Shown piece by piece: positions 16,821 to 26,640 of a DNA stretch of 64,000 bases (position 1 is the stretch's first letter; each line of letters starts with the position of its first letter). A program made the translations under genes and the position numbers. Location of the stretch: NCBI GenBank assembly GCA_021813745.1, contig JAKAJO010000076.1, positions 1 through 64,000 on the forward strand, written 5' to 3'. Origin of the DNA: Acidobacteriota bacterium. Lineage in GTDB: Bacteria > Acidobacteriota > Terriglobia > Terriglobales > Acidobacteriaceae. The notes beneath the pieces are model-generated. The model ran no database searches. It worked only from the letters and a program-made list of their open reading frames with translations, and was not told the DNA's origin.

Positions 16821-18041
16821 ATGGTTGGTCGCTGCCGTAGTGGTGTGTCGTTGCTGGGACTTTTGCTGTGCATGACTGGAATAGGGGCAGCGCAGGGTGA
16901 AGCGCATCCCGAGTGGGTGGGCACCTGGGCGACGTCGCCGATGCCAGTGGAGAACACGTTTGCGATGCACGATTTCAGCGGGATGACGCTGCGTGAGATT
17001 GTGCATGTTTCGGCGGGCGGGGAGCAGGTGCGCATCCGGTTCACGAATGAGTTCGGTAAGGATCCGTTGCGGCTGAGCGATGTGCATGTGGCGGTCAGCG
17101 CGGGTGGTAATGCAATCAAGGACGGCACGGATCATGTGCTGACGTTTGGCGGCGCAAAGACGGTCCGGGTGACTGCCGGCGCGGTGGCCTACTCCGACCC
17201 GGTGACGATGACGTTAGCTCCAATGAGCGACCTGGCTGTGAGCTTTTATGTGCCGTCGCAGGTGATGCGCCAGGAGACCTTTCACGATTTCGCGGATCAG
17301 GACAACTATATGGTGAGCGGCGATGCGGCGGGCGCGGCTTCGCTGACGGATGCGAAGACGCTGGAGTCGTGGTACTTCCTGGATGGAGTGGATGTGACGT
17401 GGACGAAGGGCGCACGCGCAATTGTGACGCTGGGCGACTCGATTACAGATGGGGCCCATTCATCACGGAACGAAAACATGCGCTGGCCGGATGTGCTGGC
17501 CGCGCAGCTGCAGAAGGCGCACGGGATGGAGCATGTGGGCGTTCTGAACGAAGGTATTGGTGGCAACCGCGTGCTGAATGATGGCTGGGGCCCGAGCGCG
17601 CTGGCCAGGCTGGACCGCGATGTGCTAGCGCAGAACGGCGCGCAGTATGTGATCGTGCTGGAGAGCATCAATGACATCGGACGGTTTCATCGGATGATGG
17701 GGCCCGAGGACGACGTGACGACCGAGCAACTGGAGCAGGGCTTGAAGCAAATTGCCGATGCGGCGCACGAGCACGGCATGAAGGCCTACGGGGCGACGCT
17801 GACGCCGTATGGCGGCGCGGGCTACTGGTCCGAGAAGGGCGAGCAGGTGCGCGAAGCGGTGAACAACTGGATTCGCACGAGCGGGACGTTTGACGGCGTG
17901 ATTGATTTCGACAAGATTACCCAGGACCCGGCAAACCCCACGCAGTTTAACCCGGCGTATGACACAGGCGATCATCTGCACCCGAACGATGCGGGCTACA
18001 AGGCGATGGGCGAAGGGATCGACCTGAAGTTGTTTCAATAG
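16821..18041 (+). CDS. Exported SGNH/GDSL-type esterase
   Basis: About 406 residues. Signal peptide (1-26, ending GAAQG), a beta-rich N-terminal segment (about 30-190) starting with WVGTWATSPMPVEN, then an SGNH hydrolase domain: block I GDSITDG (catalytic Ser), block II GIGGNRVL, block III ESINDIG and block V DHLHPNDAGYKAMG with the catalytic Asp and His. The family de-esterifies sugars or lipids; here the site is outside the cytoplasm. Block III is usually GxND and here is SIND, still keeping the asparagine. The ATG at 16821 is preferred for the GGAGGA upstream and the clean signal peptide, although two upstream in-frame ATGs exist. Confidence 0.88.
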   Translation: MVGRCRSGVSLLGLLLCMTGIGAAQGEAHPEWVGTWATSPMPVENTFAMHDFSGMTLREIVHVSAGGEQVRIRFTNEFGKDPLRLSDVHVAVSAGGNAIKDGTDHVLTFGGAKTVRVTAGAVAYSDPVTMTLAPMSDLAVSFYVPSQVMRQETFHDFADQDNYMVSGDAAGAASLTDAKTLESWYFLDGVDVTWTKGARAIVTLGDSITDGAHSSRNENMRWPDVLAAQLQKAHGMEHVGVLNEGIGGNRVLNDGWGPSALARLDRDVLAQNGAQYVIVLESINDIGRFHRMMGPEDDVTTEQLEQGLKQIADAAHEHGMKAYGATLTPYGGAGYWSEKGEQVREAVNNWIRTSGTFDGVIDFDKITQDPANPTQFNPAYDTGDHLHPNDAGYKAMGEGIDLKLFQ

Positions 18042-18054
18042 CTGATCGTCAAGG

Positions 18055-18582
18055 CTAGAGCGCGGGCTGAAGGACGGCCAGGCCCGCGCGGGAAACCTGC
18101 ACGTCGTCTTCCGACTTGCCACCGCTGAAGGCGACGATGATGTGGCCGGTCTTTCCCTGCCCAATGACGCCACCTTGCCAGCCGAATTCGCCGGTCATGG
18201 GAGGACGGCTGGCGGTGCCACTGTTCTGGAGCGTGTCGGCCATCTCGGCCGATTTGGCATAGGCGATGCCGATGAGGTTGTTGCCTTTGCTGGTGGCGCT
18301 GGGCGCATCCTTCATGCGGCCGACGACGGCCATCTTCGAGAGCCATCCCTGCACGGTGTCTCCGGGTGCGTAGGAGACGACGGCAACGCCGGTGACGCCA
18401 AGCTGAGCGGCGCGGGCACGCATGGCAGCGATGGCGCGTGAGGCCAAAGAGTCAAATTTCTTGGCACTGACGGGTTTGCCTGTGTGATGCATGGCCGCAG
18501 ATTGGGCCATGGCGCGTGGCGCCACGGAAAACTGAAACAGAGCCAGTAAGACGGCGGTGGCAAGGACGGAGTTGGGTTTCAT
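18055..18582 (-). CDS. Exported GlcG/HbpS-like protein
   Basis: 175 residues. Signal peptide (1-26, PRAMAQ), then a domain matching the GlcG/HbpS family: FDSLASRAIAAMRARAAQLGVTGVAVV, a middle SKGNNLIGIAYAKSAEMADTL and the C-terminal FGWQGGVI...HIIVAFSGG...SEDDVQVSRAGLAVL, equivalent to the family's GGGVPL and GVSGGT-EQDEEVA-AGL blocks. HbpS members bind haem or act as redox sensors; others are of unknown function. It converges on the SGNH gene with a 13-base gap. The substrate or ligand is not known. Confidence 0.75.
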   Translation of the reverse strand: MKPNSVLATAVLLALFQFSVAPRAMAQSAAMHHTGKPVSAKKFDSLASRAIAAMRARAAQLGVTGVAVVSYAPGDTVQGWLSKMAVVGRMKDAPSATSKGNNLIGIAYAKSAEMADTLQNSGTASRPPMTGEFGWQGGVIGQGKTGHIIVAFSGGKSEDDVQVSRAGLAVLQPAL

Positions 18583-18711
18583 TGGATTGCCTTGGCGAGG
18601 ATTGAGCGACGCTGCGCGAGGAGCCTCGTCGCCAGAGCGGGATTGTAGCGGATGGGGCCCGGGAGTGTGCAATCGTGGCGGTGCTCCGGAGGATGCGCAG
18701 GATCCCGTTCC

Positions 18712-20025
18712 TCAGGTTGTGCTGTTTAGATTCGGGACAGGCTCAGCTTCTGGACGGAAGCGTAAGAGTGCCCAGAGATAAAACAGGCCGAGGGCGAGAA
18801 GGCTGAGCGGGACAGGGAAGGTGACCAGGGCGAACCGCAATCGGGCCGGCTCAGGCAGTGAGACGATGGGGAGCGGCTTGAAGACGATCAGCATCACGGC
18901 CCAGAACAAATCGGAGCTCAGTAGCACTGCGATGCCGGTGACGGCGAGTGCGAGATAGCGCGCGGTTGAACGCTGGGTCCACAACAATGCAAGCGCCGGG
19001 AGCGTGAGGGCGATAAGCTTCGCGTCATATTGACGGTGATAGACCGGCAACATGGACAAGGGCGCGATGGCTGCGACGGCAAACCAGAGCTTGGTGACGG
19101 AGCCGCGGATACGGAATGTCGCCACGGCCCACACAAGGAGCACGGGCGCCATGGCTACGAGCGAGGCCAAGTTGTAGAAACTGGGATCATTCTTGATGAA
19201 GCAGAAAATGACCTGGAGGCTGGCAATGAAGCAGGATCCGTAGACGCTTGCCGGATCGTTGGTGCTCCCGGACTGGGTGTACATCCTCAGATTTGCGGCC
19301 GCCTCCGCGGGCCATTGCGGGGCGATGTGCGAGATCCAGAGGAGAGCCGGCAGGCTCAGCAGAGCCGCGAGCCCGAGCGATTGCCATGCGAGCTTTCGAT
19401 AGGGGTTTCTGGCAAGCAGGAAGCATAGCCAGATCAAGCCGGCATCATGGGGCTTCAAGACTAGGCTGAGTGCAAGAGCAAGTACGCCAAATGCGAGCCA
19501 CCGCTGTCGCATGAAGCTCCAGACAGCAATGATGGCGAGGGTGACTGCGATGCCAGCGGGATTGGCATAGAACACGAGCGAGCTGCTGCCCGCGATCAGG
19601 AATCCGAGGAGAAGTCCGACGAGGCGCGAGTTGGATGGGGCGACGAGATCCAGAACGAGCAGGCAAGCGCAGAAGAAACCGCCGGCAATGAGGAAAAACC
19701 AGAACGGTTTTGCCAGGCGATAGGGGAGCAATGCGATGGGCGCCACCGGCACATACTCGGTGGGTGGATAGACATTGTGCGTGACGCCGACCTGCTCCAT
19801 GTGTGTTCGAAAGGGTGGTGCGCCGATAAGACGGTAGGTATTCAGCACGCTTTGCGGATCGTAGGGATCGGCGCCACTAAGGAACGATTTTGTGCTGGAA
19901 TACGCGGTTCTGAAGTCGGTCATGCAGTGCGGGTCTGTGGCCACGAGGCCGATACCTATGAAGAGAAATACGCACGTTCCTAGGACCAGGAGGAAGAGGC
20001 CATCATTACGAGCGGGATGTATCAC
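18712..20025 (-). CDS. GT87-like membrane glycosyltransferase (copy 1)
   Basis: About 437 residues with about ten hydrophobic helices. An extracytoplasmic loop near the N-terminus has D-F-x-T-A-Y (MTDFRTAYSSTKSFLSGADPYDP) and VYPPTEYVPV, as in the GT87/DUF2029 polyprenol-phosphate mannosyltransferase family, and LKPHDAGLIWLCFLLA and PVYHRQYDAKLI further on. These enzymes add hexoses from lipid-linked donors outside the membrane. No ATG gives a sensible start; the GTG at 20025 aligns with the start of the neighbouring paralogue. The genes are tandem duplicates, with very similar C-terminal ends. Confidence 0.7.
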   Translation of the reverse strand: MIHPARNDGLFLLVLGTCVFLFIGIGLVATDPHCMTDFRTAYSSTKSFLSGADPYDPQSVLNTYRLIGAPPFRTHMEQVGVTHNVYPPTEYVPVAPIALLPYRLAKPFWFFLIAGGFFCACLLVLDLVAPSNSRLVGLLLGFLIAGSSSLVFYANPAGIAVTLAIIAVWSFMRQRWLAFGVLALALSLVLKPHDAGLIWLCFLLARNPYRKLAWQSLGLAALLSLPALLWISHIAPQWPAEAAANLRMYTQSGSTNDPASVYGSCFIASLQVIFCFIKNDPSFYNLASLVAMAPVLLVWAVATFRIRGSVTKLWFAVAAIAPLSMLPVYHRQYDAKLIALTLPALALLWTQRSTARYLALAVTGIAVLLSSDLFWAVMLIVFKPLPIVSLPEPARLRFALVTFPVPLSLLALGLFYLWALLRFRPEAEPVPNLNSTT

Positions 20026-20152
20026 GCGCCTGATGATAAAGCAGGCCTGATCTTTACGCCAGTTGCAAAGTAGGCGCGTAGCGCATTGAGTGATCGGATG
20101 AGGTCGGAAGGCCTTCGCGGGATACCACGGAGAACACCCCGCATATCGTTTC

Positions 20153-21469
20153 TCAGGTTGTGCAGTTTTGATTTGGATTAGGCTCAGTTTCACTACGGAA
20201 GCACATCAGTGCCCAGAGATAGAACGCCCCGAGGGCGAGAAGGCTGAGCGGAACTGGGAAAGTTAGCGCGGCCAAGAGAATGGAGCCATGCGGGCCGGTG
20301 ACTTTGAGATGCAGGGTTTTGACGAGGACAAAGATTACAGACCAGATTAGGTCGTTGCTCAGGAAAAATGCAGCAACAGTTAACCAGATCGCCCACCGCC
20401 CAAGCCTTTTGGCTGACTTCCACAAGAGGGCGCAGGCAGGGATTGTGAGGATGATGAGTTTTGCGTCGTATTGCCGATGATAGATGGACACCATGGACAG
20501 TGCGGTAATCGCAGCGACAGAAAGCCAGAGGCGGTATTCGAACTTTTGAGCACCGATGGTGCCCCGTGCCCAAGTAAGCAGAAGGGGCACAGAGATAAGC
20601 CAAGTAGCAATATTGTAAAATCGCGGGCTATTGTGCATGAAGGCAAATATGACCTGCAGACAGGTGATGAAGCACGTGCCATGCAGGCCATAGGGGGTAT
20701 TGCTCTGCCCGTCACTCGAAAAGAACTGTAGGTTCTGCGCAAGCTCCGCGGGCCAGTTAGGTGCCAAGAAACTGAGCCACGCAACCGCAGGAAGGGTTAG
20801 TGCCAACGCGACGGCGAGGGCCTGACCCGCACTACGCCGATAGACACCACCTGCAAGCAAGAAGCAGAGCCAGAGCAGACCGGAGTCGTGTGGCTTGAGC
20901 GCAAGTGCGGCGCCGAGCGCAAGGACGCCTGCCTTGGCGTAGCGCTGGCGAATGATACTGACGACGCCGAGCGCTGTCAGTGTGACCTCGATGCCTGCGG
21001 CGTTGGCATAGCGCACGAGAGATTCGCTCCCGAGAAGCATTAAAGCCAACAAAGCGCCGGCGAGACTAGGCGCTGTGGAGGTTTGAAAGATCGCGAACCC
21101 GGCGAGGATGAAGCCGACGGCGATGAAGAAAAGCCACAACGCACGCGCCAACTTGAAAGGGAGCAAGGCGAGCGGACTGACGAGAGCAATCTCAGAAGGT
21201 GGATAGACATTGCGCGTAAAAACACCCTGATCGTACGCTGACTGAAACGGTAAAGCGCCCGTGAGCTGTCTTGCGTGCATCACATCATCGGGGTTGTACG
21301 GATCGCGATGTAGGATTGCGGACTTTGCACTGTAATATGCAGTGTCGAAGTCGGCCATGCCGGACCTGGTTACAACAGCCAAATCCGCCCCGGTGAGAAG
21401 AAATAGAGCGGCACCGAGGAAAAACAAGATGAGTCCATCCTGGCGGGCACGAGTTCTCATGAAGCCCAT
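20153..21469 (-). CDS. GT87-like membrane glycosyltransferase (copy 2)
   Basis: About 438 residues, clearly a paralogue of the gene at 18712-20025: the same FDTAYYSAKSAILHRDPYNP, NVYPPSEIALVSPLALLPF, LKPHDSGLLWLCFLLAGG, YHRQYDAKLI and FPVPLSLLALGAFYLWAL blocks, and a nearly identical C-terminus (SETEPNPNQN here, PEAEPVPNLN there). It is probably a membrane glycosyltransferase using polyprenyl-phosphate sugars. The start at the MGFMRTRARQDG methionine is chosen by homology; longer frames reach into mutS, which is divergent, and have no support. The ribosome-binding site is weak. Confidence 0.7.
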   Translation of the reverse strand: MGFMRTRARQDGLILFFLGAALFLLTGADLAVVTRSGMADFDTAYYSAKSAILHRDPYNPDDVMHARQLTGALPFQSAYDQGVFTRNVYPPSEIALVSPLALLPFKLARALWLFFIAVGFILAGFAIFQTSTAPSLAGALLALMLLGSESLVRYANAAGIEVTLTALGVVSIIRQRYAKAGVLALGAALALKPHDSGLLWLCFLLAGGVYRRSAGQALAVALALTLPAVAWLSFLAPNWPAELAQNLQFFSSDGQSNTPYGLHGTCFITCLQVIFAFMHNSPRFYNIATWLISVPLLLTWARGTIGAQKFEYRLWLSVAAITALSMVSIYHRQYDAKLIILTIPACALLWKSAKRLGRWAIWLTVAAFFLSNDLIWSVIFVLVKTLHLKVTGPHGSILLAALTFPVPLSLLALGAFYLWALMCFRSETEPNPNQNCTT

Positions 21470-21584
21470 GATACTGGGGGCCGATGCTTCAGAAGGATGA
21501 GAAACTGGACCGAATTTCCCAGAGGAATCGACGTATGCAAGGACCTGCTGAATGGGTTGTGGGACGCGGTAAGCTGAATGGAGC

Positions 21585-24278
21585 GTGAATCGAGACGAAG
21601 AGACCATTTTGGCGCCGGAGTTGCTGGGCGCTGGCGCGGAGGCGGAAGGCGCGCGGACGGCGAAGTCCGCGCCTGAGCTGACGCCCTTTATGCGCCAATG
21701 GACGGCGGCGAAGCGGGAGAATCCCGACGCGCTTCTCTTCTTTCGCATGGGAGACTTCTACGAGCTCTTTTATGACGACGCGACAGTGGCAAGCCGTGAG
21801 CTGCAGTTGACGCTGACCGCGCGGGACCGCGAAAAGCAGGTGCCGATGTGCGGCGTGCCGTATCACTCAGTGGAGCAATATCTGACGCGGCTGCTGCGCA
21901 AGGGGTATCGGATTGCCATCTGTGAGCAGATGGAGGATCCGAAGCTCACAAAGAAGATTGTGCGGCGCGAGGTGACGCGGGTGCTGTCTCCGGGGACGGC
22001 GCTGGATGCCGGACTGGGGCAAGAGCAGAACAATTTTCTTGCGGCGTACATGGAACTTGGCAGTAAGGATCCGGTGTGTGCGCTGGCGTTGCTGGATCTT
22101 TCGACTGGCGAGTTCCGAACGGCTGAGTTCACCGGCGCGGGTGGGCGCGAAAAGGCGGTGGATGAGTTGCTGCTGACGATGCCGAGCGAGGTACTGCTGC
22201 CGGTGAGCGCTGAAACTCCGCCGAGCCTTGAGCGGATTGCCACACACACACGCGTGGACGACTGGGTGTGGACGCGCGACTTTGCAGTGCCGCTGGTGGA
22301 GCGGCAATTGGGCGTGCGTTCGCTGGAAGGATTCGGCCTGACGGGGCACGACGCAGCGGCGATTGCGGCAGGCGCGGTGCTGCACTATGTGCGTACGACG
22401 CAAAAGAATGATGCATTACACGTGGATTCGCTGCACTTTGAGGAGCACTCGACTGCGCTGGAACTGGACCCGGTGACGGTGCGCAACCTGGAACTGGTGG
22501 AGCCGCTGTTTCAGGGGCAGGATGCGCGCGCAACGCTCTTTCACACATTGGACGCGTGCCAAACGCCGATGGGTAAACGGATGCTGCGCGCGACGATTCT
22601 ACGGCCATTGATGGACCGGGTGACGCTGGAAGCGCGATACGAGGCTGTGGGTGAAGCGCAGAAAGATTTGCTGAAGCGCGAGGATTTGCGACGCGCATTT
22701 GGCGGCATTCTGGACCTGGAGCGGCTGCTGGCGAAGATTTCGCTCGACTCCGCCGGGCCGCGGGATGTGCGCGCGCTGGCGATGAGCCTGGCGCGGCTGC
22801 CCGGATTGAAAGCGGCACTGGGCGCGATGGCGGTTCCGCTATGGCGCGAGATGGCGGAAGGACTGGACGTTCTGAAGGATCTGACGGAACGGGTGGAGAT
22901 GACGCTGGTGAGCGAGCCGCCTCTGACGCTGGCCGATGGTGGCGTGATTGCGGCGGGTGTCGATGCAGAGCTCGACGAACTGCGCTCGATTTCCTCGACC
23001 GGACGCCAGCAGATTGCGGCGATCGAGGAACGAGAGCGGCAGCGAACGGGGATTGCATCGCTGAAGGTACGCTACAACTCAGTCTTCGGCTACTACATCG
23101 AGATTACGAAAGCGAATCTGGCGCTGGTGCCAGCAGACTACGAACGCAAGCAAACACTGGTGAATGCGGAGCGGTTTACGACGCCGGAACTGAAGGAGCA
23201 CGAGCGTAAAATCCTCACGGCGCACGAACGGTGCATTGAAATTGAGCGGCGCATCTTTGTAGAACTGCGCGCAAGCGTGCTTCACGCTGCGGGACGGATT
23301 CGGCGGTCGTCGCACGCGGTGGCGGAAGCGGACCTGCTGGCGGACTTTGCGCATCTGGGAGCAGTGAGGAACTATGTGCGGCCGGAAGTGGTGGACGAGC
23401 CGGTTCTGGAGGCTGTCGCAGCCCGGCATCCGGTGATTGAGCAGTGGATGGAAGAGACACGTGAGGGCCGGTTTATTGCGAACGACGTGTATCTAAACGC
23501 GGGCGAGGATGGTCCCAGTCTGTTGCTGATTACCGGGCCGAACATGGGCGGCAAGAGCACGTATCTGCGGCAGGCTGCGATGCTGGCCCTGATGGCGCAG
23601 ATGGGCTGCTTTGTGCCTGCGGACCGGATGCGGCTGGGGCTGGTGGATCGCATCTACACACGGATTGGCGCGAGCGACAATGTGGCGCGCGGACGATCGA
23701 CTTTCATGGTGGAGATGACGGAGACTGCGACAATTCTGAACACGGCGACGCAGCGGTCGTTGATTCTTCTGGACGAGATGGGGCGCGGCACGGCGACGTT
23801 TGATGGACTGAGCCTGGCGTGGGCGACGGTGGAGTATCTGCATGCGGAGACGGGTGCGCGGACGCTCTTTGCAACGCACTATCACGAACTGACCATGCTG
23901 GCGGAAAAGCTGAAGCGGGTGCGGAATCTGCGCGTGAGCGTGAAGGAGACTCCAAAAGGGATTGTGTTTCTGCACGCGATTGAGCCGGGCGCAGCGAGCA
24001 AGAGCTACGGCATTGAAGTGGCGAAACTGGCGGGATTGCCAGCCGCGGTGATTGAGCGCGCACGACACGTGCTGCGGCAACACGAAAAGCAAGAGCGGCA
24101 GAGCGTGCAGGTAGAGACACAGCCTGAACCTTTGCAACTGACGATGTTTACGCCACTGTCGCAACGCATCGTGGACCGAATTGAAGAAGTGGACGTAAAT
24201 ACGCTGACACCACTGCAGGCGCTGAACCTGCTGGAGGAGTTGCAGCAGGAGTTGAAGCAAAAGGGACATAGGGACTAA
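21585..24278 (+). CDS. mutS: DNA mismatch repair protein MutS
   Basis: 897 residues, a normal MutS length. Domain I has the mismatch-reading F-x-E near the N-terminus (LLFFRMGDFYELFYDDA), then the connector, lever and clamp regions, then the ATPase with Walker A GPNMGGKST (about residue 650), the LLDEMGRGT Walker B region and FATHYHEL. The C-terminal helix-turn-helix dimerisation part follows. MutS finds base mismatches and recruits MutL. The GTG start has only a weak site (GGAGC). It heads a run with nagZ, anmK and the solute-binding protein, all close-spaced. Confidence 0.97.
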   Translation: MNRDEETILAPELLGAGAEAEGARTAKSAPELTPFMRQWTAAKRENPDALLFFRMGDFYELFYDDATVASRELQLTLTARDREKQVPMCGVPYHSVEQYLTRLLRKGYRIAICEQMEDPKLTKKIVRREVTRVLSPGTALDAGLGQEQNNFLAAYMELGSKDPVCALALLDLSTGEFRTAEFTGAGGREKAVDELLLTMPSEVLLPVSAETPPSLERIATHTRVDDWVWTRDFAVPLVERQLGVRSLEGFGLTGHDAAAIAAGAVLHYVRTTQKNDALHVDSLHFEEHSTALELDPVTVRNLELVEPLFQGQDARATLFHTLDACQTPMGKRMLRATILRPLMDRVTLEARYEAVGEAQKDLLKREDLRRAFGGILDLERLLAKISLDSAGPRDVRALAMSLARLPGLKAALGAMAVPLWREMAEGLDVLKDLTERVEMTLVSEPPLTLADGGVIAAGVDAELDELRSISSTGRQQIAAIEERERQRTGIASLKVRYNSVFGYYIEITKANLALVPADYERKQTLVNAERFTTPELKEHERKILTAHERCIEIERRIFVELRASVLHAAGRIRRSSHAVAEADLLADFAHLGAVRNYVRPEVVDEPVLEAVAARHPVIEQWMEETREGRFIANDVYLNAGEDGPSLLLITGPNMGGKSTYLRQAAMLALMAQMGCFVPADRMRLGLVDRIYTRIGASDNVARGRSTFMVEMTETATILNTATQRSLILLDEMGRGTATFDGLSLAWATVEYLHAETGARTLFATHYHELTMLAEKLKRVRNLRVSVKETPKGIVFLHAIEPGAASKSYGIEVAKLAGLPAAVIERARHVLRQHEKQERQSVQVETQPEPLQLTMFTPLSQRIVDRIEEVDVNTLTPLQALNLLEELQQELKQKGHRD

Positions 24279-24331
24279 GCGATGCGGGACTGGCAATCAC
24301 GCTTGCACGAGGGATGGTTTCAAGGAGCGCG

Positions 24332-25474
24332 ATGACGATGACGTTGCGCCATGCGGCAGGAAACCTGATGGTGGTGGGCCTGAGCGGAACGGGGTTGACC
24401 GGGCTGGAGCGCGCCTGGATGCGGCTGCTGCAACCAGGCGGCGTGATTCTGTTTCGGCGCAACATTGCGGACACGCGACAGACGCGAGCGTTGCTGAACG
24501 AGGCGACGGCGCTGTGCGCGGACGAGAGCTTTCGCTGCGTCGATGTGGAAGGCGGAACGGTGGACAGATTGCGCGATGCGCTGGCACCGATGCCCTCTGC
24601 GCAGGCTGTGGCGCAGGCCATGAACAAACGCGGTATTTTGGCCCTTGCCAGGAAACATGGCGAGCTGATTGGACGGGCAGTGCGCGCCTTCGGCTTCAAC
24701 ACAACCCTGGCTCCGGTGCTGGATCTGGCGTTACCGGCGAGCGCGCAGGTGATGGGGACGCGCGTGGTGGCTGCTGATGCGGCGCGTGTAAGCGCTTATG
24801 CCGGCGCGATGCTGGATGGCCTTACGGCGCAAGGCGTGGCGGGATGCGGCAAGCACTTTCCTGGGCTCGGAGGCGGATCGCTTGACTCCCACCTGGAGAC
24901 GCCGCGAATTCTGCGCAGATGGATCGAGCTCTGGCAGGAAGATCTTGCACCCTATCGCTCGCTGCGCAAAAAGTTGCCCCTGGTAATGGTGAGTCATGCG
25001 GCGTATCCGCAGACACCCGGGGGTGAAAGGCCGGCAAGTGTCTCTGCCTATTGGATGACGAATGTGCTGCGCAAGCGGATGGGGTACGGGGGGATTCTCC
25101 TCTCGGATGATCTGGAGATGGGCGGAATCCTAAAGTACATGTCCATTGAAGAAGCCAGCGTGGAAGCCGTGCGCGCGGGCATGGACACGATGGAAATTTG
25201 CCACAGCCCGGAGCTGATTCTGCGTGGGTATGAGGCGCTGCTACGCGAGGGCGAGAAATCGGCAGCTTTCCGGAAGATGCTGCTGAAGCGGGCACAGAGG
25301 GTAAGCCGGAAGCGAGCCAAGCTTTTCAAGGCCGGCACCGGAGCGGCGATGAGCCAGAAGCAGTTGACCGCATTGCGGGAGAGAATCCTGCGATTCGGCG
25401 ATGAGGTCAGAGACCTTGCGACTGAGACAGCCGGTGCGGAACTGAAGCCCGGCAAGCATGTGGAGGCAACGTGA
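24332..25474 (+). CDS. nagZ: Beta-N-acetylhexosaminidase NagZ (GH3)
   Basis: 380 residues, a GH3 enzyme. The NagZ loop motif KHFPGLGGGSLDSH supplies the His-Asp acid/base dyad, and the nucleophile aspartate is in LLSDDLEMGG. The usual DQEGGRVQR is DVEGGTVDRLRD here, a variant. NagZ removes GlcNAc from anhydroMurNAc-peptides in the cytoplasm during peptidoglycan recycling. The ATG at 24332 follows AAGGAG; a start at 24314 is less well placed. It follows mutS by 53 bases and its stop overlaps the anmK start (TGATG). Confidence 0.93.
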   Translation: MTMTLRHAAGNLMVVGLSGTGLTGLERAWMRLLQPGGVILFRRNIADTRQTRALLNEATALCADESFRCVDVEGGTVDRLRDALAPMPSAQAVAQAMNKRGILALARKHGELIGRAVRAFGFNTTLAPVLDLALPASAQVMGTRVVAADAARVSAYAGAMLDGLTAQGVAGCGKHFPGLGGGSLDSHLETPRILRRWIELWQEDLAPYRSLRKKLPLVMVSHAAYPQTPGGERPASVSAYWMTNVLRKRMGYGGILLSDDLEMGGILKYMSIEEASVEAVRAGMDTMEICHSPELILRGYEALLREGEKSAAFRKMLLKRAQRVSRKRAKLFKAGTGAAMSQKQLTALRERILRFGDEVRDLATETAGAELKPGKHVEAT

Positions 25475-26640
25475 TGCCGAAGGTGATGTTGGTCGCAGGC
25501 GTGATGAGCGGAACCTCGGCAGACGGTATCGACGTGGCGCTGGTGCGCATTGCGCCGGGCCGGATGCGGCCTCTGGTTACGCTGCTGGCGCATGAGGGAT
25601 TTCCCTACCCTGCGACGCTGCGCAAGGCAGTGCTGACGGCGATGAATGCAAGGTCGATTTCAACGGCTGAGCTGGCGCGATTGAACTGGCGGATCGGCAT
25701 CGCATATGCGGAAGCGGTGCGCGCGACTGCGGATCGGCACAATGTACGGGTCGATCTGGTGGGATGTCATGGGCAGACGCTCTACCATCAGGCGCAACGT
25801 GGACTGTACGCTGGGCGAAACTTCAGCTGCACCTGGCAGGCGGGCGAGGCTGCGCTGATTGCCGTGAAGGTGTGCGCGCCGGTGGTCTCAAATTTCAGGC
25901 CGGCGGACATCGCCGCGGGCGGACAAGGCGCGCCGCTGGTACCGCTGCTGGACTGGGTTCTCTTTGCGGATGCGAAGCGAGGGCGGGTGCTGCAGAACAT
26001 TGGCGGCATTGCGAATCTGACGGCGATTCCTGCAGGCGGGCGGGCGGAAGACCTGATTGCGTTTGATACAGGCCCTGGCAACATGTTGATCGATGCGCTG
26101 GCGGAGAAGCTGCTGCAGAAGCCGTATGACCGCAACGGCGCGGCGGCAGCGAGTGGATCGGTGATTGATCCTGTGCTCAGAGCGATGCTGCGCGATGGGT
26201 ATTTCCTGTTGAAACCACCGCGCACGGCGGGACGGGAGCAGTTTGGACGCGCTTATGCTGCGAAGTTTTTGTCGGCGTGCCGAAAGCACAGCCGCAAGCC
26301 GGAAGACGCATTGGCAACTGCGACGGCGCTGACTGCAGAGAGCATCGCGGCAAGCTATCGACGATTTGTGCATCGCCGCATGAAACACGCGCCGCTGGAC
26401 TACATTGTATCGGGCGGGGGCGCGCGCAACGCGACGCTGATGGCGATGCTCGCGCGAAGACTTGAGCCGCTGGGGTGCGAGCTCGCCACGAGCGACGAAT
26501 TTGGCCTGCCGGCTGCGGCAAAAGAGGCTGTGGCCTTTGCCCTGCTTGCCTGGCAGACGTGGAACAGGCTGCCAGGCAATGTGCCCGCTGCGACGGGTGC
26601 GCGACGCGGCGCGATTCTTGGCCAGGTGACGTATGTGTAG
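25474..26640 (+). CDS. anmK: Anhydro-N-acetylmuramic acid kinase
   Basis: 388 residues. The ATP-binding VAGVMSGTSADGIDVAL block, GCHGQTLYH with the catalytic region, NFRPADIAAGGQGAPLVP, QNIGGIANLT and DTGPGNMLIDAL are all AnmK hallmarks. It phosphorylates and opens anhydroMurNAc to MurNAc-6-phosphate, right after NagZ in recycling. The ATG at 25474 is preferred over a GTG at 25471 because GGAGG lies seven bases upstream. The NagZ-AnmK pair makes the recycling role firm; the downstream MurQ etherase is not in the window. Confidence 0.95.
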   Translation: MPKVMLVAGVMSGTSADGIDVALVRIAPGRMRPLVTLLAHEGFPYPATLRKAVLTAMNARSISTAELARLNWRIGIAYAEAVRATADRHNVRVDLVGCHGQTLYHQAQRGLYAGRNFSCTWQAGEAALIAVKVCAPVVSNFRPADIAAGGQGAPLVPLLDWVLFADAKRGRVLQNIGGIANLTAIPAGGRAEDLIAFDTGPGNMLIDALAEKLLQKPYDRNGAAAASGSVIDPVLRAMLRDGYFLLKPPRTAGREQFGRAYAAKFLSACRKHSRKPEDALATATALTAESIAASYRRFVHRRMKHAPLDYIVSGGGARNATLMAMLARRLEPLGCELATSDEFGLPAAAKEAVAFALLAWQTWNRLPGNVPAATGARRGAILGQVTYV

